A stretch of 6,080 nt of DNA from Lachnospiraceae bacterium. Its GTDB lineage: Bacteria; Bacillota; Clostridia; Lachnospirales; Lachnospiraceae. The position numbers and the translations under genes were made by a program. How positions within the stretch are numbered: position 1 is the first letter of the stretch; each line of letters opens with the position of its first letter. This document shows positions 6,063-6,080 of this stretch, one piece after another. The notes under the pieces were generated by a model, which was not told the DNA's origin, searched no databases, and saw only the letters and a list, made by a program, of their open reading frames with translations. Location of the stretch: contig JAAUZS010000166.1 in the NCBI GenBank assembly GCA_014804495.1, positions 1-6,080 of the forward strand. The letters run 5' to 3'.

Positions 6063-6080
6063 CCGACTGGCGGTAGAATC

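Noticed and set aside
6062..6074. Inverted repeat ACCG/CGGT around a 5-base loop near the right edge
   Set aside because: Only 4 bp of stem, cut close to the window edge and overlapping the proposed -35 box by one base; too little to call a site or the tail of a terminator.

Overview
The window looks like a stretch of a low-GC Gram-positive chromosome, most likely a gut Lachnospiraceae-type Clostridium relative. The grounds are AT-rich intergenic DNA, strong GGAGG-type ribosome binding sites, consensus sigma-A-like promoters, and a membrane-anchored XRE regulator plus a short stand-alone FakA/YloV-like protein of kinds I recall from that family. This is inference from style and protein families; no rRNA, tRNA or housekeeping marker is present.

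Layout. Bases 2-1012 (+) hold the 3' part of an acidic, aromatic-rich protein whose start lies before the window. It meets a leftward block tail to tail at a GC-rich hairpin (1058-1077). Every other gene is on the minus strand. In transcription order from the right edge these are: an XRE helix-turn-helix protein with a four-segment membrane tail (5935-5171), a CPBP (CAAX-type) intramembrane protease (5116-4451), a Nudix hydrolase (4390-3902), an 83-residue protein matching an internal piece of FakA/YloV (3861-3610), then two uncharacterised membrane proteins (3439-2162 and 2106-1066) that look like diverged paralogues.

Probable transcription units are: (i) regulator plus CPBP protease, from one or two promoters upstream of 5935 with short repeats that could be operators; (ii) Nudix plus FakA-like protein, 40 bases apart with near-identical ribosome binding sites, promoter uncertain; (iii) the two membrane paralogues, 55 bases apart, behind a very good promoter (TTGATA, 17 bases, TATAAT) at 3477-3505, with a 16-base palindrome between them. 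Unit (i) reads as a membrane-stress or peptide-response module in which a membrane-bound one-component regulator controls a membrane protease. Unit (iii) reads as a two-protein envelope system of unknown role.

I see no CRISPR array, RNA gene, insertion sequence, phage gene or attachment site. Nothing here is clearly a new defence or biosynthetic system. The least explained parts are the paralogous membrane pair and the Nudix/FakA-fragment pair. Two gene starts were set inside longer open frames on ribosome-binding-site grounds (3439 and 5116).
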